Source: Exophiala sp. HKRS030
Lineage: Eukaryota; Ascomycota; Eurotiomycetes; Chaetothyriales; Herpotrichiellaceae
Direction: 5' to 3'
DNA length: 64,000 bases
NCBI GenBank assembly: GCA_023897205.1
Contig: JAHWDD010000007.1
Span: forward strand, 2,976,001 to 3,040,000
The translations under genes and the position numbers were made by a program. The notes beneath the pieces are model-generated. The model worked only from the letters and a program-made list of their open reading frames with translations. It was not told the origin of the DNA and made no database searches. Positions 45,911-57,532 of the stretch are shown here, one piece after another (position 1 is the stretch's first letter; each line of letters begins with the position of its first letter).

Positions 45911-46590
45911 CCAGCGCCACTTTTGGGCGTCTGATGTCCACTTCCGACATCATATTGCTTTACCCATTCGTCACTTGTTTCTAAACAAATCCAGTCCTGC
46001 GCATCCACCATCAATCCTCTGCCAGCATTTCCAACAACCACAATCCAACTCCATACTCGGTGACTCTTGTCCAACACCTCATACTCACTCACCACCTTGA
46101 ATCATTTTGTTCTTACCAACTCTCGACTCTCGTTGCGCATTTCAGCCTCCTGTGCTAATCACCAAGTTTCCCACCCTCGTTACCTATCTAAGCTATAACT
46201 ACCAGCTCCATCTCATTCACTGATTTCCAAACCAGTCGTTGTTTCGGCAATACCTCTTTCACGAACTGCACAGTGAGCCACAGCGCAAGCATTCTTTCTC
46301 AAAAGCTGTCATCTCCACGAAAACCTCATCAACTCGCATTTTTCTTACTCGACTATTCGATCGACCTCTCGACGGTTGCAACTACACGACAGTCTCTGCC
46401 AAATTTTGCACTCATCACCACCTTGACCGTATCCTACAAAAGTTCCGCCTGCGTCAGCGCCAATTCCTTCGCCCTTTATCGTTGATGTCTCAAACGCAGC
46501 CTTGCAGTCCTTTGACCCACCTGTCTACTATTCCGTGAGAATCTACCGCCGTCTGAAACTCCCGTCGACGCCGCAATTGCGGGGCTCAAT

Positions 46591-49258
46591 ATGGGGTTTT
46601 GGCCGTTTGGAGGAGGCAAGAAGAGCCGCCGTATGAGTCAAGCTGAGGAACAAGGACGCCACACGTTGTTGGAGAAGGAATCCGGGGATCGATCAGCAAG
46701 AATAAAGACTAGCAGATCTCAGGACTTTGCCACAATGGCTGCTTCCAGCAGCAAGCGAGGCATGGATGAGAAGCCGCAGAGACTGTCTAAGCCACGACTG
46801 TCCAGCCAACAAGGCAGTGTTCCACGCTCGCATACGGTACCGCTCACCGGGCCTGGCAGTGAGAGTTGGTCCGCCAGAAGAGGCTCGACCTACGAGCAGG
46901 GAAGTCTTCGTGGTTCAGAGATATATTCACATAACCCCATGTCACAATCTAGCATCGGACCCGAAGAGTTTACAGCACTTCCCCAGCACCAACACTACTG
47001 GTGAAGCCAAAGAGTCAAGATCCCACTCTCCACAGAAGAAAATCCAGCAAGCGGAAGGCAGAAGATTATGCTCGGGAAAGAGAGGTCCGGGCAATGAGTT
47101 CGCCCATCAACATCCCCGGCATCAAGCGACCAGCCACCTACACGGGATCCGGGCCACTGCGTCGAGATACCAAGCAGGTGCCTGGCAATCTCAATAGACG
47201 ACTTCAGCGTCCCGCCTCAGAGGTGTCCCTACCATTACCAGAAACCATTCAGGAGTCTGAGGACTTCTCGAATCAAGCTTCGTTTAGAATAGGCATCTTG
47301 GCTGCACTGAGCCCCCGCCCTACTCTCACTTATGTCGGCAACAGTCGTCCAGCTCCCGGAAAACAGCCTAGTAAGATAAAGCCCTCGATTCAACAGGCAA
47401 TAGAAGAGGAGCCCATAACCTCGCGCAAAAGGATAGATGAGTTGGCAGACGAGCTCGATGCAGGCGGGCTAAGGGAGCTTATGGAACGGGATCGCAGGCG
47501 ACACGAGAGGAAAAAGGCCGCCGATTCCGATCGTCTGCAAAGAAAGCTGCAACGGAAGGCAGACAGGCAGAGAGAAGAGGAAGCTCGTGGCCGACAACTT
47601 AATACCTCCAAGAACCGTACGTTTGGACTTGGAGTCGACGAGATGGACGCTCGTGGTCGACATCCTTCCACCACAAAGGCAGAATCTTCGAGTGCAGCAA
47701 TCCGCCAAGGGCCTTCGAGCCCTCAGGATCCTTCAAAAGACCCTTTCGCAGATCCAGAGTCCAGATTGCAACGCCCTATACAGGCGATCCGTAATCCTTT
47801 CGATGATGAAAAGGACTTCGATCTTGTTCAAGATCCCTTTGCGCGAACTGAAGACGACCAAGGAGAAGGCCCCCCGTACCGGTCAGATCGCCACTTCGCA
47901 CGGTTTCACCAGTTGAGGCTCGGAATATCCAACAACCTTCGCGAGTGACTGCCATATCACCACCCGTCTCACCAGTGCAACGGCCCTCTGATGCTCCTAC
48001 TCATCCGCCGCCGCGGATGCGTCGCGAGCTTACACCTGACATACCGGAACACCGGGAATATGATCGAAGGGCATCGGATCAGAGTAGCCACAAAGTCAGT
48101 TCCTGGACGAGCTTCTTCAGACGCGGCACCCAGCGTAACCTAGGGCCACAAGAGTACGGAAGAAGCACTCCTTCGGAGTTCTCTAACACGTCACGGGAAT
48201 CCTTTGTCCGCAAACAACAAGGGCCCCCAGTGGTTGTACCCAGAACATTTCGCAAAACTGACAACAGTGGAGTACCACAGAGGACCAGGTCTAAATTCCG
48301 CGAAGATCTTCCTGAGCTCCCGATTTCGCCTCCTGATTCACGTGTGCAATCGCCGGAAGCTATGGGTGCGCCTGACTCGGTGACTGGGCACGGTTCACGA
48401 CGCTATCCCAGGCAGTCAATGTCGGGCACCCTTGACGGTAGGAGCTTGGCGACGAGTTCAAGCAACCCAGCAATGGATCAAGCACCAGGAGAGTCGCGAC
48501 ATCCTCAAGCCATGGACATTGACCTGAGCAGCATTGCTCCGTCTGGAGTTGCAGTACCACAGTCATTGGCTTCGGTCGACTCTGAAGGATCATGGTTGTC
48601 GGGTAAACCAGTCAAACGATTATCTGGAGCGATGAGTCATCTGCGACAAAGCCAGTCGTCCATTCCACAACAAGCACTAGCGGGAGCATTCGACATGGAG
48701 GAAGATGGTGTGGCGGATGACGAATATTACAACCGTCTAACCCCGGGTCCGAGTGGGAGACGTGATTCCTTGATTTCGTCTGGACGTAAAGCTAGCAGCA
48801 CCATCATTGATCTGGAACGAGAGCGGCAGCACAGTCCCGTTCCTGACGTACCACCTTTACGCAAGGATCAGAATGAAGGTGAGGCATGGCACCAAACAGT
48901 CGCCAAGCAAGCAACAATTGTCAAACAACCAAATCTAGCCAAGTCTACAGAAGGACTTCTCAAACAATTTGGAAGTGAAACACCAGGTGACTCCCGGTTG
49001 TATAGCTCTGACGAAGAGGAAGATTTGGGAGAATCATCTCCGGAAGGGCCAACTCCTGTGGTGGAGCTCCAGTCGTCACCTATACTTCGTGCTCGAAGTG
49101 TTGAAGTCAAAGGTCACGGCAGACACATCAGCGCTGGTAGTGAACGTCTATTGGATATACGGAGATCGTCAGTGCAACTAGAAAGTTCTGCACCAGCAAC
49201 ACCTGCATCGCCTCGCTTTCCGCCGGAGGTTGGAACAGGGGTACGACCATCGACATGA
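46591..49258 (+). CDS. Long disordered serine-rich fungal protein of unknown function
   Basis: ATG 46591, MGFWPFGGGKKSRRMSQAEE. Three open frames in turn cover one coding region. Frame 1 to frame 2 is bridged by a probable 56-base intron (46913-46968) joining YEQGSLR to VYSTSPAPTLLVKPKSQD. A further break at the CCCCCC run 47870-47875 joins EDDQGEGPP to VPVRSPLRTVSPVEARNIQQ. The product, about 860 residues, is almost wholly low-complexity: Ser/Arg/Pro-rich with charged patches (ELMERDRRRHERKKAADSDR, a likely coiled coil) and SPP/SP phosphorylation-type sites. NPFDD and DPFA motifs near 47790-47850 resemble endocytic EH-adaptor-binding sequences (NPF/DPF). No enzyme domain is seen. A role as a signalling or trafficking scaffold is only a guess. 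Confidence 0.75.
47870..47875 (+). other. Frame break in serine-rich gene at CCCCCC
   Basis: One more C would keep the frame from DDQGEGPP into VPVRSPLRTVSPVEAR. No intron with GT..AG ends gives an open join. Confidence 0.7.
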
Positions 49259-49510
49259 TGGGACCAAGCAACTTGATTGGTGACGAAAGAACCAACAAGC
49301 ATTATCTTAACGCCTTTTCTTTGTTCAGCAGTATGCAATGGCCATAGAGGGGGAAGATGGTATATCAGATTCACATTGGCTTTAGCCGCATGATCTTACG
49401 AAACTCAAGATACCCTGACATTACACTCATTTGAGACTTAGTTTTGGAGATAGGTTTGGACGATTGGAGAGCCATTTTGGCCAAAAATGTATATTGAAAC
49501 CAACAATTCG

Positions 49511-49556
49511 CAAGAAGCAAGAAGCAAGAAGCAAGAAGCAAGAAGCAAGAAGCAAG
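49511..49556. repeat. (CAAGAAG)6 minisatellite
   Basis: Six perfect 7-base units plus four bases, just downstream of the serine-rich gene. Confidence 0.95.
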
Positions 49557-50182
49557 CGCGGTATAGAAGTGATTGATGTATGCAAATAGGATGGATGGGA
49601 TGGATTGATTATCTAAGAGAGGAGCGAGCCAGTGACGAGGCCGCGATGCGAGAGAATTTGCAGCAATGTACTACAATAAATTCTGTCATGAAGACCGTAA
49701 TGTCAGAGTACACGCATATGGGTCACCATGTCCGTGGTGAATGAAGAAGGACAGCGCGAGCCGTAAGGAATCTCACGATGGAACGAATAATCGGAACATG
49801 ATTCCCGCCGATGTCAGAAAACAAAACCATATGGCTGATTGATTGTATGGAGTACGGAGTAGTTGGTTGGTGGCGATGGCACGTGACTTGCGTGATTTCA
49901 TCTGTCCAGACACCCAGGGTCGTTGCAATTCATTATTATTGGATGGGCTACATAATTCCAAATGACGTTGAGTGAGTAATCAATTTACCGTGCCTGTTGG
50001 TGCCTGGTGGGTGCAAGGCGGGTGCAAGTAACAGTAATAAACGCCGTCCTTACATGGCGGATACGGTGATCAGGCCCGAGGCCTTGTCCGTCCTTTTTAG
50101 TAGCTGTAGTGGGTTGTACGGAGTACACACACCTTGTAGCGGCAAGTGATGGCGTCATGGTGATAATACAGGTAATGATTTA

Positions 50183-50210
50183 TCATTGATCATTGATCAT
50201 TGATCATTTG
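50183..50210. repeat. (TCATTGA)n tandem array
   Basis: Three perfect 7-base units and one degenerate unit. Confidence 0.85.
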
Positions 50211-50858
50211 CTCACAGCTTGCTACGCGGCGCCCAACTGAAACAGGAAAATTCTCAAAATTCTCATCGTGGTCACCGAGAAGAGAAAGGCTCCAGATGCA
50301 ACTGCGGCGCGCAAGAGGATGTACGGAGTAGATTAACTCAAATCAACCGTGTTTCGATGTATTGTGTAGGGTCCGAGGAGTACCTTACTTGTCAAACTTG
50401 GAGGGGTCGTCATGATTTGCATTTCTAAGCGTGTCGACCAAATGAGTTCCCCCTCGGAAACGCCCCTCCTCCCTAAGTACCCTAGCTGCTTAGTTTGGTA
50501 CCTAATTTGTTAGTTAACTACTAAGGGAGGCAAGTCGTTACATATTTCTTGCCTGATAGCCCTTAGCATAATAGGTGCAAAGGTGCCTAGGGTTAGGCTC
50601 TTCCATCAAAGCAGCCACCAATGGAGCCACCGAATATTTCCGTCATCATACAGTACAGAGATAGACGACAAATCTTGCCCTCCTACCACTGCCTACCACT
50701 AACTCGGACTCGGAGTATCTTGTAGGTGCCTTGCGCAAGAGAAAAACAAACTAACCAACCAACCAACCAACTTCCTGACACCCCTCTAACTGCTCTCTGC
50801 TCTGCTCGGTCTGCTCTGCTCACTTCCATCAACATCTTTCTCCATCCTACCTACCTAA

Positions 50859-51149
50859 TCACCGAACCCTATTCCACCTCATATTACATACAATTATTCC
50901 CTCACAGTCCATTTCCTCTCCATTCCTCATCAACCGACATCAACCGACATCAACCCGTCTCCTTCAAATACCTTCGTCGTGGCTACCTCAATCCCACTTC
51001 GACACATCAAATTTCAACGCCTCAACAACACAATCATCATCAATAGCTCCTCACTGTCTCGCAGTCGAGTGATCACAACATCCATCCTCAACAATCCCCG
51101 CCACTTTACAACCTCCAAGCCCACCAGCTTTACACACACATCCAACAAA
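50859..51149 (+). other. Open upstream extension resembling a mitochondrial presequence, no ATG
   Basis: The thioredoxin frame is open upstream from 50859 to the ATG at 51150. From GTG 50979 on it encodes 57 residues with no Asp or Glu and with Arg/Lys/His and Ser/Thr (IPLRHIKFQRLNN, LSRSRVITTS, NNPRHFTTSKPTS). That is the make-up of an import signal with a possible cleavage near PRHF. GTG at 50979 has G at -3 and +4. G-poor leaders also lack acidic codons, so this is suggestive only. Confidence 0.35.
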
Positions 51150-51602
51150 ATGGTTGTCCACAATCTCGCAGAGTACGTAGCCTACCACCAAGCCAAGCTA
51201 CGCAATGAAGCCGCGGCCTCCTCCTCGTCCTCTGCTACTACTCCTTCCCAATCCCGTCCTGCAAAGAAATACGGTGTTAACCCAATCCACAGTAAATCCT
51301 CATTCAACACCAGCGTTGTCTCCGCCCCGGCCGAGCGCTTGGTCGTCCTTGACTGTTTCGCCACCTGGTGCGGTCCCTGCAAGGTCATCGCTCCCGAAGT
51401 CGCAAAGTTCAGCGAATCCGAGGAATTCAAGGACAAGGTCGATTTCTACAAGGTCGACGTCGACGAGGTTCCCGATGTCGCTCAAGAGTTGAATGTCAGG
51501 GCCATGCCTACTTTCATGCTCTTCAAGGGAGGAGAGAAGGTTGGCGAAGTTGTTGGTGCTGACAAGAGAGCCCTTCGCGCCGCCATTGAGAAGAATTTGT
51601 AA
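51150..51602 (+). CDS. Thioredoxin
   Basis: 150 residues from ATG 51150 in a strong context (ACAAAATGG), no intron. The catalytic WCGPC motif lies in VVLDCFATWCGPCKVIAPEV, the cis-Pro in NVRAMPTFMLFKGGEKVGEV, and KVDVDEVPDVAQEL precedes it. The fold is complete and ends DKRALRAAIEKNL. The N-terminal 60 residues (MVVHNLAEYVAYHQAKLRNE, then a Ser-rich linker) are longer than in minimal thioredoxins. Codon choice is strongly biased to C-ending codons, suggesting high expression. Relatives in filamentous fungi carry a mitochondrial presequence ahead of a Met-x-VHNL start, so a second, longer product could be made here from upstream sequence. Thioredoxin reduces disulfides in ribonucleotide reductase, peroxiredoxins and PAPS reductase. 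Confidence 0.95.
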   Translation: MVVHNLAEYVAYHQAKLRNEAAASSSSSATTPSQSRPAKKYGVNPIHSKSSFNTSVVSAPAERLVVLDCFATWCGPCKVIAPEVAKFSESEEFKDKVDFYKVDVDEVPDVAQELNVRAMPTFMLFKGGEKVGEVVGADKRALRAAIEKNL

Positions 51603-52225
51603 ACAGAGTCTCGATTGATGATTCGATCGATATGTGGAGGGTGTAAGATTTCTTCAGTCGCATATGTCTCAGTTCAAAGGTGGAGGAATCATACTGGTCA
51701 TATTGACCATTGACCACCTCTTTATGGTCCAATAACACAATTGGAACTGGGATGGAAAGAATGGTTTGCAATGGAATATCTGTGAGCGGCAGAATCACTA
51801 CGATCTAGCCTAGCACCGAATAGAATCAACAGAGATTTTCCATCATCTTATCGTATCTGTTTTCTTGAAGCAAGATGTCTTCTCAAGTCCAAATGCACAA
51901 TCTCAAAGACCGTAGCCAGTGTCTATGACAAATCCACGTGTTTGGAAATTCCAACGCTAGTCGAAAACAAATATAAAGTCTTCACATCTCTGGAAACCAA
52001 ACCCAGAACACTCCCCAGCCCACGAATACCTACACCAAATCCGCAATGCCTTGCACCCAACCCAAGCCAAATCTCAGACCCAGCTAAAAATGAAATTTGA
52101 AATGCCCAAGGTGCACACTTACGACATATATGCCAGGATCTCATCTCATAACTCATAACACACCGGCAGGACGAGACTAACTAACCTAGTTAGTAGTTAG
52201 GCACTCACGGCGCGCGGTCGTCAGT

Positions 52226-52280
52226 GACTATCGACTATCGACTATCGACGGATGTATGTATGTATGTATGTATGTATGTA
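52226..52280. repeat. (GACTATC)3 followed by (TGTA)7 microsatellite
   Basis: GACTATC units at 52226-52250, then TGTA units at 52253-52280. A CTGTCT/TGTGTC array follows at about 52335-52380, and a further TATG/TGTA stretch near 52604-52640. Confidence 0.9.
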
Positions 52281-53136
52281 GGATGTAGACGTTACTTGTT
52301 TATGCAGCAGTCATGGCACCCCTTCTCCCAAGGCCAATCCTCTTCCTCTGTCTCTGTCTCTGTCTGTGTCTGTGTCTGTGTCCCTATGTCGTGGGACTCG
52401 TGGGCAGGTCTGGCGGTTGAGTTTCCTCATGGAGAGACCACGATATTGACGTTCGCAGTTCGCTCGTGTGGACCGAGGAGTAGCTGAGTGAGTGAGTGGG
52501 TGGGGGGTGTATCGCTGGGCGATTGTATCAATTGAGCTAACAGCCTCTTCCCGATTCCCTTGCCCATTGTATAGACTCGTGAGATATCCATGAATAGAAG
52601 AGATATGTATATGTATGTATGAATGTATGTATATGTATACAAATATATCACTGCTTTCTCTCCGCCTTCGTTCAAACACATCTACCTATGTACCCACCCA
52701 CCTACCCACCCCCTTACCTACCTGGAGGGATGAACAAGAAAATAAGCATGCGAATAGATCCTGAAACGATGCCATGTGCTAGGGATGATGACCCCCATAA
52801 GGCCTGAATCCCCTTTCAAACGGCAGACGACATCGCCTTTCGTATCTCCTTTCAGGAGTAGAATACCGTTGATAGATATACTGTATCTCTGGCCCCCTTG
52901 CCACCGCTAGGGGACACAGAGCAACCACAGAGTCAATTTTCCTCTTTGATTTGATTGTTTCCTGGCTTCCACTCTCACTCTTCCGCCCTCGCCCTGGCTA
53001 TCTCTCCTCTTCCTTCTCTGTTTCCTTCCATTCTTCTCTCTTTTGTTGGTGCTTTGCGGTCGAGGATACCGGTTTGTCCCTGAGACCTGCGTCCATTCGC
53101 TCACTCACTTACTCACTCTAAGACACGATCGAGAGA

Positions 53137-53148
53137 GTGTGTGTGTGT
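53137..53148. repeat. (GT)6 dinucleotide repeat
   Basis: Short GT run following a GAGAGA segment. Confidence 0.8.
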
Positions 53149-54497
53149 GAAAGCGGGATAAGAGGGAGGGAAGGGATAGGGTGGGGGTGATGGTGGAAGG
53201 GCCAAGTGAGGGAGAGGCTTCCTTCTCTTCTCTCCTTGTGTCCCTTCCCCTATAGTGCGTTGTGTTCCCAGTTCACTTCCTTACCTTTATCTTGACATCA
53301 GCGACCGATTTAGAACCTGACGAGTACCTTTCCTGGTCCGGCTGGCGGGACTTGTCGTAGCGTGGATGAATATGCCTCCTAGATGAAGGGATGTATAACA
53401 CATACACGTCTCTGCATACGAAAGAAACGGGAACAGAAGAGGATGATTGGGGTTGGGGGAGGGAAGGCGGAAGAGACAGCTATGGCTTGCGCACGAGCCA
53501 TCAACATAAATACGGAGTAGATACTACAAACAACAAGTCCGGTATGTATGTTGGTCTTGCGCCCCACGGGGCCATGTCTCCCTCCGCATGCCACGCGCCA
53601 TTCGAACTCAAACTGACAATAGAATATGACCTCCTTTCCTAACCACACGAGGGATAAATGGTGATATTGAACTTACTTCACCCCGATAAGATAGTTCTCC
53701 ATGCCCCCGATCCAGACCAGGGCAATAGATAGGTAGGTAGGTAGATCAGTAGGTGGGTAAGTAATGTAAGTAGTTCATCTTTGACCTCTTCTCCGGAATA
53801 GCTATTAACATATGTCGAAGGGGTTGATATATTTCGAATTGGATCCAAGCTTTTCCGACCATGTGCCTTGGACATTTGCACCTTGGCATTGAGCCAAGCT
53901 TGATCTTGATCTTGGCCTTGGCCTTCGTCTTTGCCCATTCGTTCTCGCTTTCGCTCTCGCTCTCGTTCCATCACCAACTAACCCAACTACGCTGATCCCG
54001 CTGTATCGGGGATCAAGTCTTGGGTCTCCTCCTTCCTCTTTTTTGCGGGGGAAGAAAAGAAGGTGTTGGGGTTGGGGTTATGGTTACGCATATCTATAAT
54101 GATACGAGGATATTAATATACTTGATGCTTATGGCCCTTGTAAGATGTTGGAGACTCAGGTTAGAGAGGTCGATACGGAATCTGGTGGTCATATATGTGC
54201 CTGCTAACACACTGTTTGGCGGCTATGATGGATGGTAAACTCGCACTTCCGGCTGTTGTCGTTGTGCAAAGATAAGAATCAATACCAAAAACTCAAACTC
54301 ATTAGTTGGAAGGATTTGAAGAAACAATTCGCATCTTTCATATGCTGTTCGCAAAGTGGGTATATTGACACATTATCATCAGTCGGACAGGACGTTTGTT
54401 CCAAAACAACGACTGAGGTAGACAAATTAGCTATGCAATCCAACCAGGAGTTTCCAAATGTTGTGCTGGTCACTCAATGCATTCTCTCATTTCGACA

Positions 54498-57400
54498 TCA
54501 GACATCAGTACCACACTTTTTGCATCTGAATGTCTGCTTTCCACGCACCATGGTGGCCTTGAATGTTCGACCACCACATTTTGTGCATTTCAAATCATTT
54601 GTACTGCCCACACTGCTTGTCCTCCGTTTCTTATCTGATATCCTAGTCCGTAAAGCATTTCGATCATCTTCACCACCATTTTGACTAGCATTGGCTGAAT
54701 TAGGATCCCTTTCTGATCCCGTCAGTTCGCTGGATAACTGTGAAATATAGCTGGCTGCCCGAGACAGAGGGTTTTCATCACCACCCAGAAGACCAGGAGT
54801 ACGAGGAATATGTTTTGCCATCGACGCCACATTTGCCGTATCCCAAGCCATGTAGGACTGGTCGCCAATCAAATGGAGTGTATCAGTATGTGGAATACCT
54901 GGAACGGGATTCTCATGACTCGGTGAAGTGCTACCAGCACGGGGTTCCTTTGTTCGATCTGTCACCTCGACTGGTGCCGCTGAGTAAAAGCTTCCAGGAG
55001 ATTCACCTAAAGGTGACTGTATTGATATCGTTGGACCATTCGAGATCTGTTGAAGTGGTGAATGAGGATGAAGAGTGGACGGGTCCAGTTTTCCATTCTT
55101 ATCTGTGGAGGATGCCCGTCGCATAGATAACCGTTTGGAAAATATCTTTTTCGGCGAAGTACTTCTTGACCGCTCGTTGTTTAGAGTCTTGCCAACCTCG
55201 CGAATACTCGCCGAAGATGCAGTCGTCAGTGTGGTTGTACTTTGGATGGAATTGCGCCAATTCAAAATCCGATCTGTGGATTGATTCTTGGAGCCTAGGA
55301 TCAGGGAATTCCGATGAGTTGATGAGGTGATTGAGTTTCTCGTTGCTACCGATCCACTACGTCCCAGCACCTTTTTGGAAAATGTTGAACCTGTATCCCA
55401 TGTTTCTGCTTTTCGTTTCTGATATGCACAATCCTGGCGGAATACTTTTATCTGTCCCGTATAGTCTGCAGTAACAATAATCTGGCCTCCTATGTGTGAA
55501 TGTCGCGCCAAGTACGCTGGTGTCTCAGGGGCGCGTTTGGGAGATTCCGAACTTCTAACTCTTGCTTCGGCCTGCTTGTCTTCTGATTGATTGCTGTGAT
55601 GCGTCGGAGCCCGAGATGATATAACTGAATCCGCCCGGCTGACCAGTGTTACAGGTGGAGGATTGCAAAGATCAAACAAAGGGTCACCAGATTGTGCCAA
55701 TAGTCGTCGTGTCTTTTCAGGGCAAGGATAGCGGTGGTCACGATAGCTGAATGCGCTTCAAACACTTCCATTGGATGCTTGTCACTTTCCGGTCTCTCAT
55801 CGACTGCTGTAGGCCATATATACACCTTTCGATCCTCGCTTCCACAAATCACATATTTGCCATCGTCGCTAAATGATGCGTGAATTTGACTACAGGAGTT
55901 TTCGTTTCCGCGGAACTTGACCTCCAGAGTCCGATCCTTTAGATTGTACATACGAACCCTGGAATCGTTGCTGGTGATGAGCAATTTGACATCAGGTTGG
56001 CCATGTTCCCGTGGCAAAGCAATCGTGTCTATCCCGGTAATTTTGCTTCCCTTTGCATTCTTCCCACGAGCTGAGCGGACATGAATCTGTGAATGAGCCT
56101 TCAGACCTTCGGTGTCGTATAGGATGCAAAGGCCATTCAAGCAGCCAGCGATGGCGGTCTTTCCATCGGGAGTGAACGCCACAGCGGTCACCATATCGGA
56201 GACTTGTGCCCAATAGGCGACAGTTTTGTCGGGGATACTCCAGAGACGGATCTTTGAATCAAGGGACCCGGCGAGGAAGAATCGATCATCCCTCGGATGG
56301 AACTGTATCGAAGTGACAAAGTCGTTGTGCTTGAATGCACACAAACACTCGGCGCGAGAGACGTGATGTAGTCTGACGGTCTTGTCCATAGAAGAAGATA
56401 GAAGAAAGTTGTTTTTGCTCCAACTGAGATCTAGAATGCTGGCGGTGTGACCGTCGTATTCTCGTATGAGTTTGGTTTTGAAGACGGGAGCATTAAGCTT
56501 GACATTTTCGCCGGCACTATTTGTCCCTGATAATTTGTCTTCTACCTCACGATCCTCGGGGTGGCGATGACTTCCCAGACTCGCAATTTCTTGTCCTGAC
56601 CCGCAGCCGCCAGATATCTTCCATCTTTTGAGAATTCTACGGCCCATATAGCATTGTTCGCCGACCTTGATGGGAGAGACGAAGTGGTGGCAGGAGTTTC
56701 ATTGATACTGTGTATCTTGGAGTCGATGGAATGAACGGATCCTTTCCGACCCTTGGATTTGGGGAGTCTAGGGTGATCTGGGCCAGGAAGAGCCGGTCGA
56801 AGTCCTTCTGCTTCCTGTACTGAGACTTGACCTTGATGTACTTGGGAGGCGCGGGAAACTTGGGAATGAAACCAAAAGGCTGAGAGAATACTTCGGCTTC
56901 AATGCCACCTGAACGATTGTCGGACATCTCAGAGTCATTGTCACGTAGATCGAAAGAGTCCCGCTTCTTGGTACCCATGATACGGCTGAGGAAGGAGACG
57001 CCTTTCCTGGAAAGAGATATAGGTTAGCCTCACATGCCCAGCCATGGAGGAGGATGAGGTGGAGGCCTGAGAACGAGGCATCCTATGTAAGTAGAAGTGG
57101 CTGTCTGGTGATGATTGGGTAGAGTATTGGTGTGATTGGATCCAGAGGGAAATCCTAGGTCGACGAGGGATTTAGAGGTTGTTGATTTGTGCAACTTACT
57201 TTTTCTCTTTGCTCAGCTTGCTGCTAGCAGAGCTGTCAACTCGTCGTAGAGCAACCGGGTCGGAAGCGAGTCTGGCCGACAAGTCCTCGGATGGGCCGGA
57301 TTCCGAATACGTAGACTTCAGAGACACACCGCTTTGTGTAGCTATGGGCAGGCGAGTCTGGGATAAGGTGCGCTCCAGTATTTGCTAAATTAGAGGTGAG

Positions 57401-57532
57401 CAAGCGGCCATGGGCCATAGGCCAGAGAAGGATCGCATGTGGGAACTTGGGTATACAGACTCTTGATATGGGATCCAGGACCTGCTCAGGATCCGCCGCC
57501 TGGGGCTCACTGGAGCCCAGCGCCAGGCTCAT
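54498..57532 (-). CDS. WDR44/DGR2-like WD40 protein with C-terminal zinc ribbon (three frame breaks)
   Basis: Start ATG 57532 (MSLALGSSEPQAADPEQ). Introns at 57385-57481 and 57007-57199 join QILERTLSQTRLP to KEKKKGVSFLSRIMGTKKRD. WD repeats follow (WAVEFSKDGRYLAAAGQDKK, REYDGHTASILDLSWSKNNF, SIQFHPRDDRFFLAGSLDSK, VAFTPDGKTAIAGCLNGLCI, SFSDDGKYVICGSEDRKVYI). The last third is disordered and Ser-rich and closes with a CxxC..CxxC ribbon (LKCTKCGG, FRCKKCGTDV). Metazoan WDR44 is a Rab11 effector; yeast DGR2 is poorly understood. The frame slips at GGGG 56761-56764, GGGG 56558-56561 and TTTTCAGGG 55714-55722 (plus-strand bases). One added base at each gives continuous family-like sequence. Other exons are clean. 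Confidence 0.88.
55714..55722 (-). other. Frame break in WDR44-like gene (GCCCTGAAAAG on coding strand)
   Basis: HSAIVTTAILA lies in one frame and KTRRLLAQSGDPLFDLC in the next. One added C or A joins them. Confidence 0.65.
56558..56561 (-). other. Frame break in WDR44-like gene at CCCC
   Basis: LRVWEVIATP is followed one frame away by EDREVEDKLSGTNSAGENV. One added C joins them. Confidence 0.75.
56761..56764 (-). other. Frame break in WDR44-like gene at CCCC
   Basis: DRLFLAQITLDSP is followed one frame away by KSKGRKGSVHSIDSKIHSIN. One added C joins them. Confidence 0.75.

Larger units (their letters stand above)
41079..46590. other. Gene desert of 5.5 kb with microsatellites and a CT-rich leader
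   Basis: The longest gap in the window. I find no domain, splice-consistent gene or transposon. It includes a TACGGAGTA pair (41260, 41647), an AGC/AGT triplet array, blocks of CTAACTAACCAACC-like sequence at 45470-45510 and a CT-rich stretch from about 45,740 to 46,560. The last is likely the long promoter and 5' leader of the gene at 46591. Confidence 0.5.
49259..51149. other. Intergenic region and thioredoxin leader
   Basis: About 1.9 kb. Contains a CAAGAAG minisatellite, a CATTGAT array, three TACGGAGTA copies (49853, 50117, 50322) and an open, acid-free leader immediately before the thioredoxin ATG. Confidence 0.55.
51603..54497. other. Long non-coding gap rich in microsatellites
   Basis: About 2.9 kb between convergent genes. 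It carries several simple repeats (GACTATC, TGTA, CTGTCT, TACC, GT) and one TACGGAGTA at 53511. Numerous frames here are low-complexity translations of these repeats. No gene is supportable. Confidence 0.6.

Noticed and set aside
45691..46095. 134-codon minus-strand frame with VGVGVGVG
   Set aside because: It is the translation of the (CCCACA)n and CTCTGCC arrays in the leader of the gene at 46591.
47876..47912. A 37-base intron at the second break of the serine-rich gene
   Set aside because: The join creates an immediate stop codon and the length is too short; one missing C is simpler.
49511..49556. CAAGAAG array as a CRISPR-like repeat
   Set aside because: Units are contiguous 7-mers without spacers, and this is a fungal genome; it is a minisatellite.
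52224..53104. Several Tyr/His/Arg-rich frames between thioredoxin and the WDR44-like gene
   Set aside because: Low-complexity output of TGTA, CTGTCT and TACC microsatellites.
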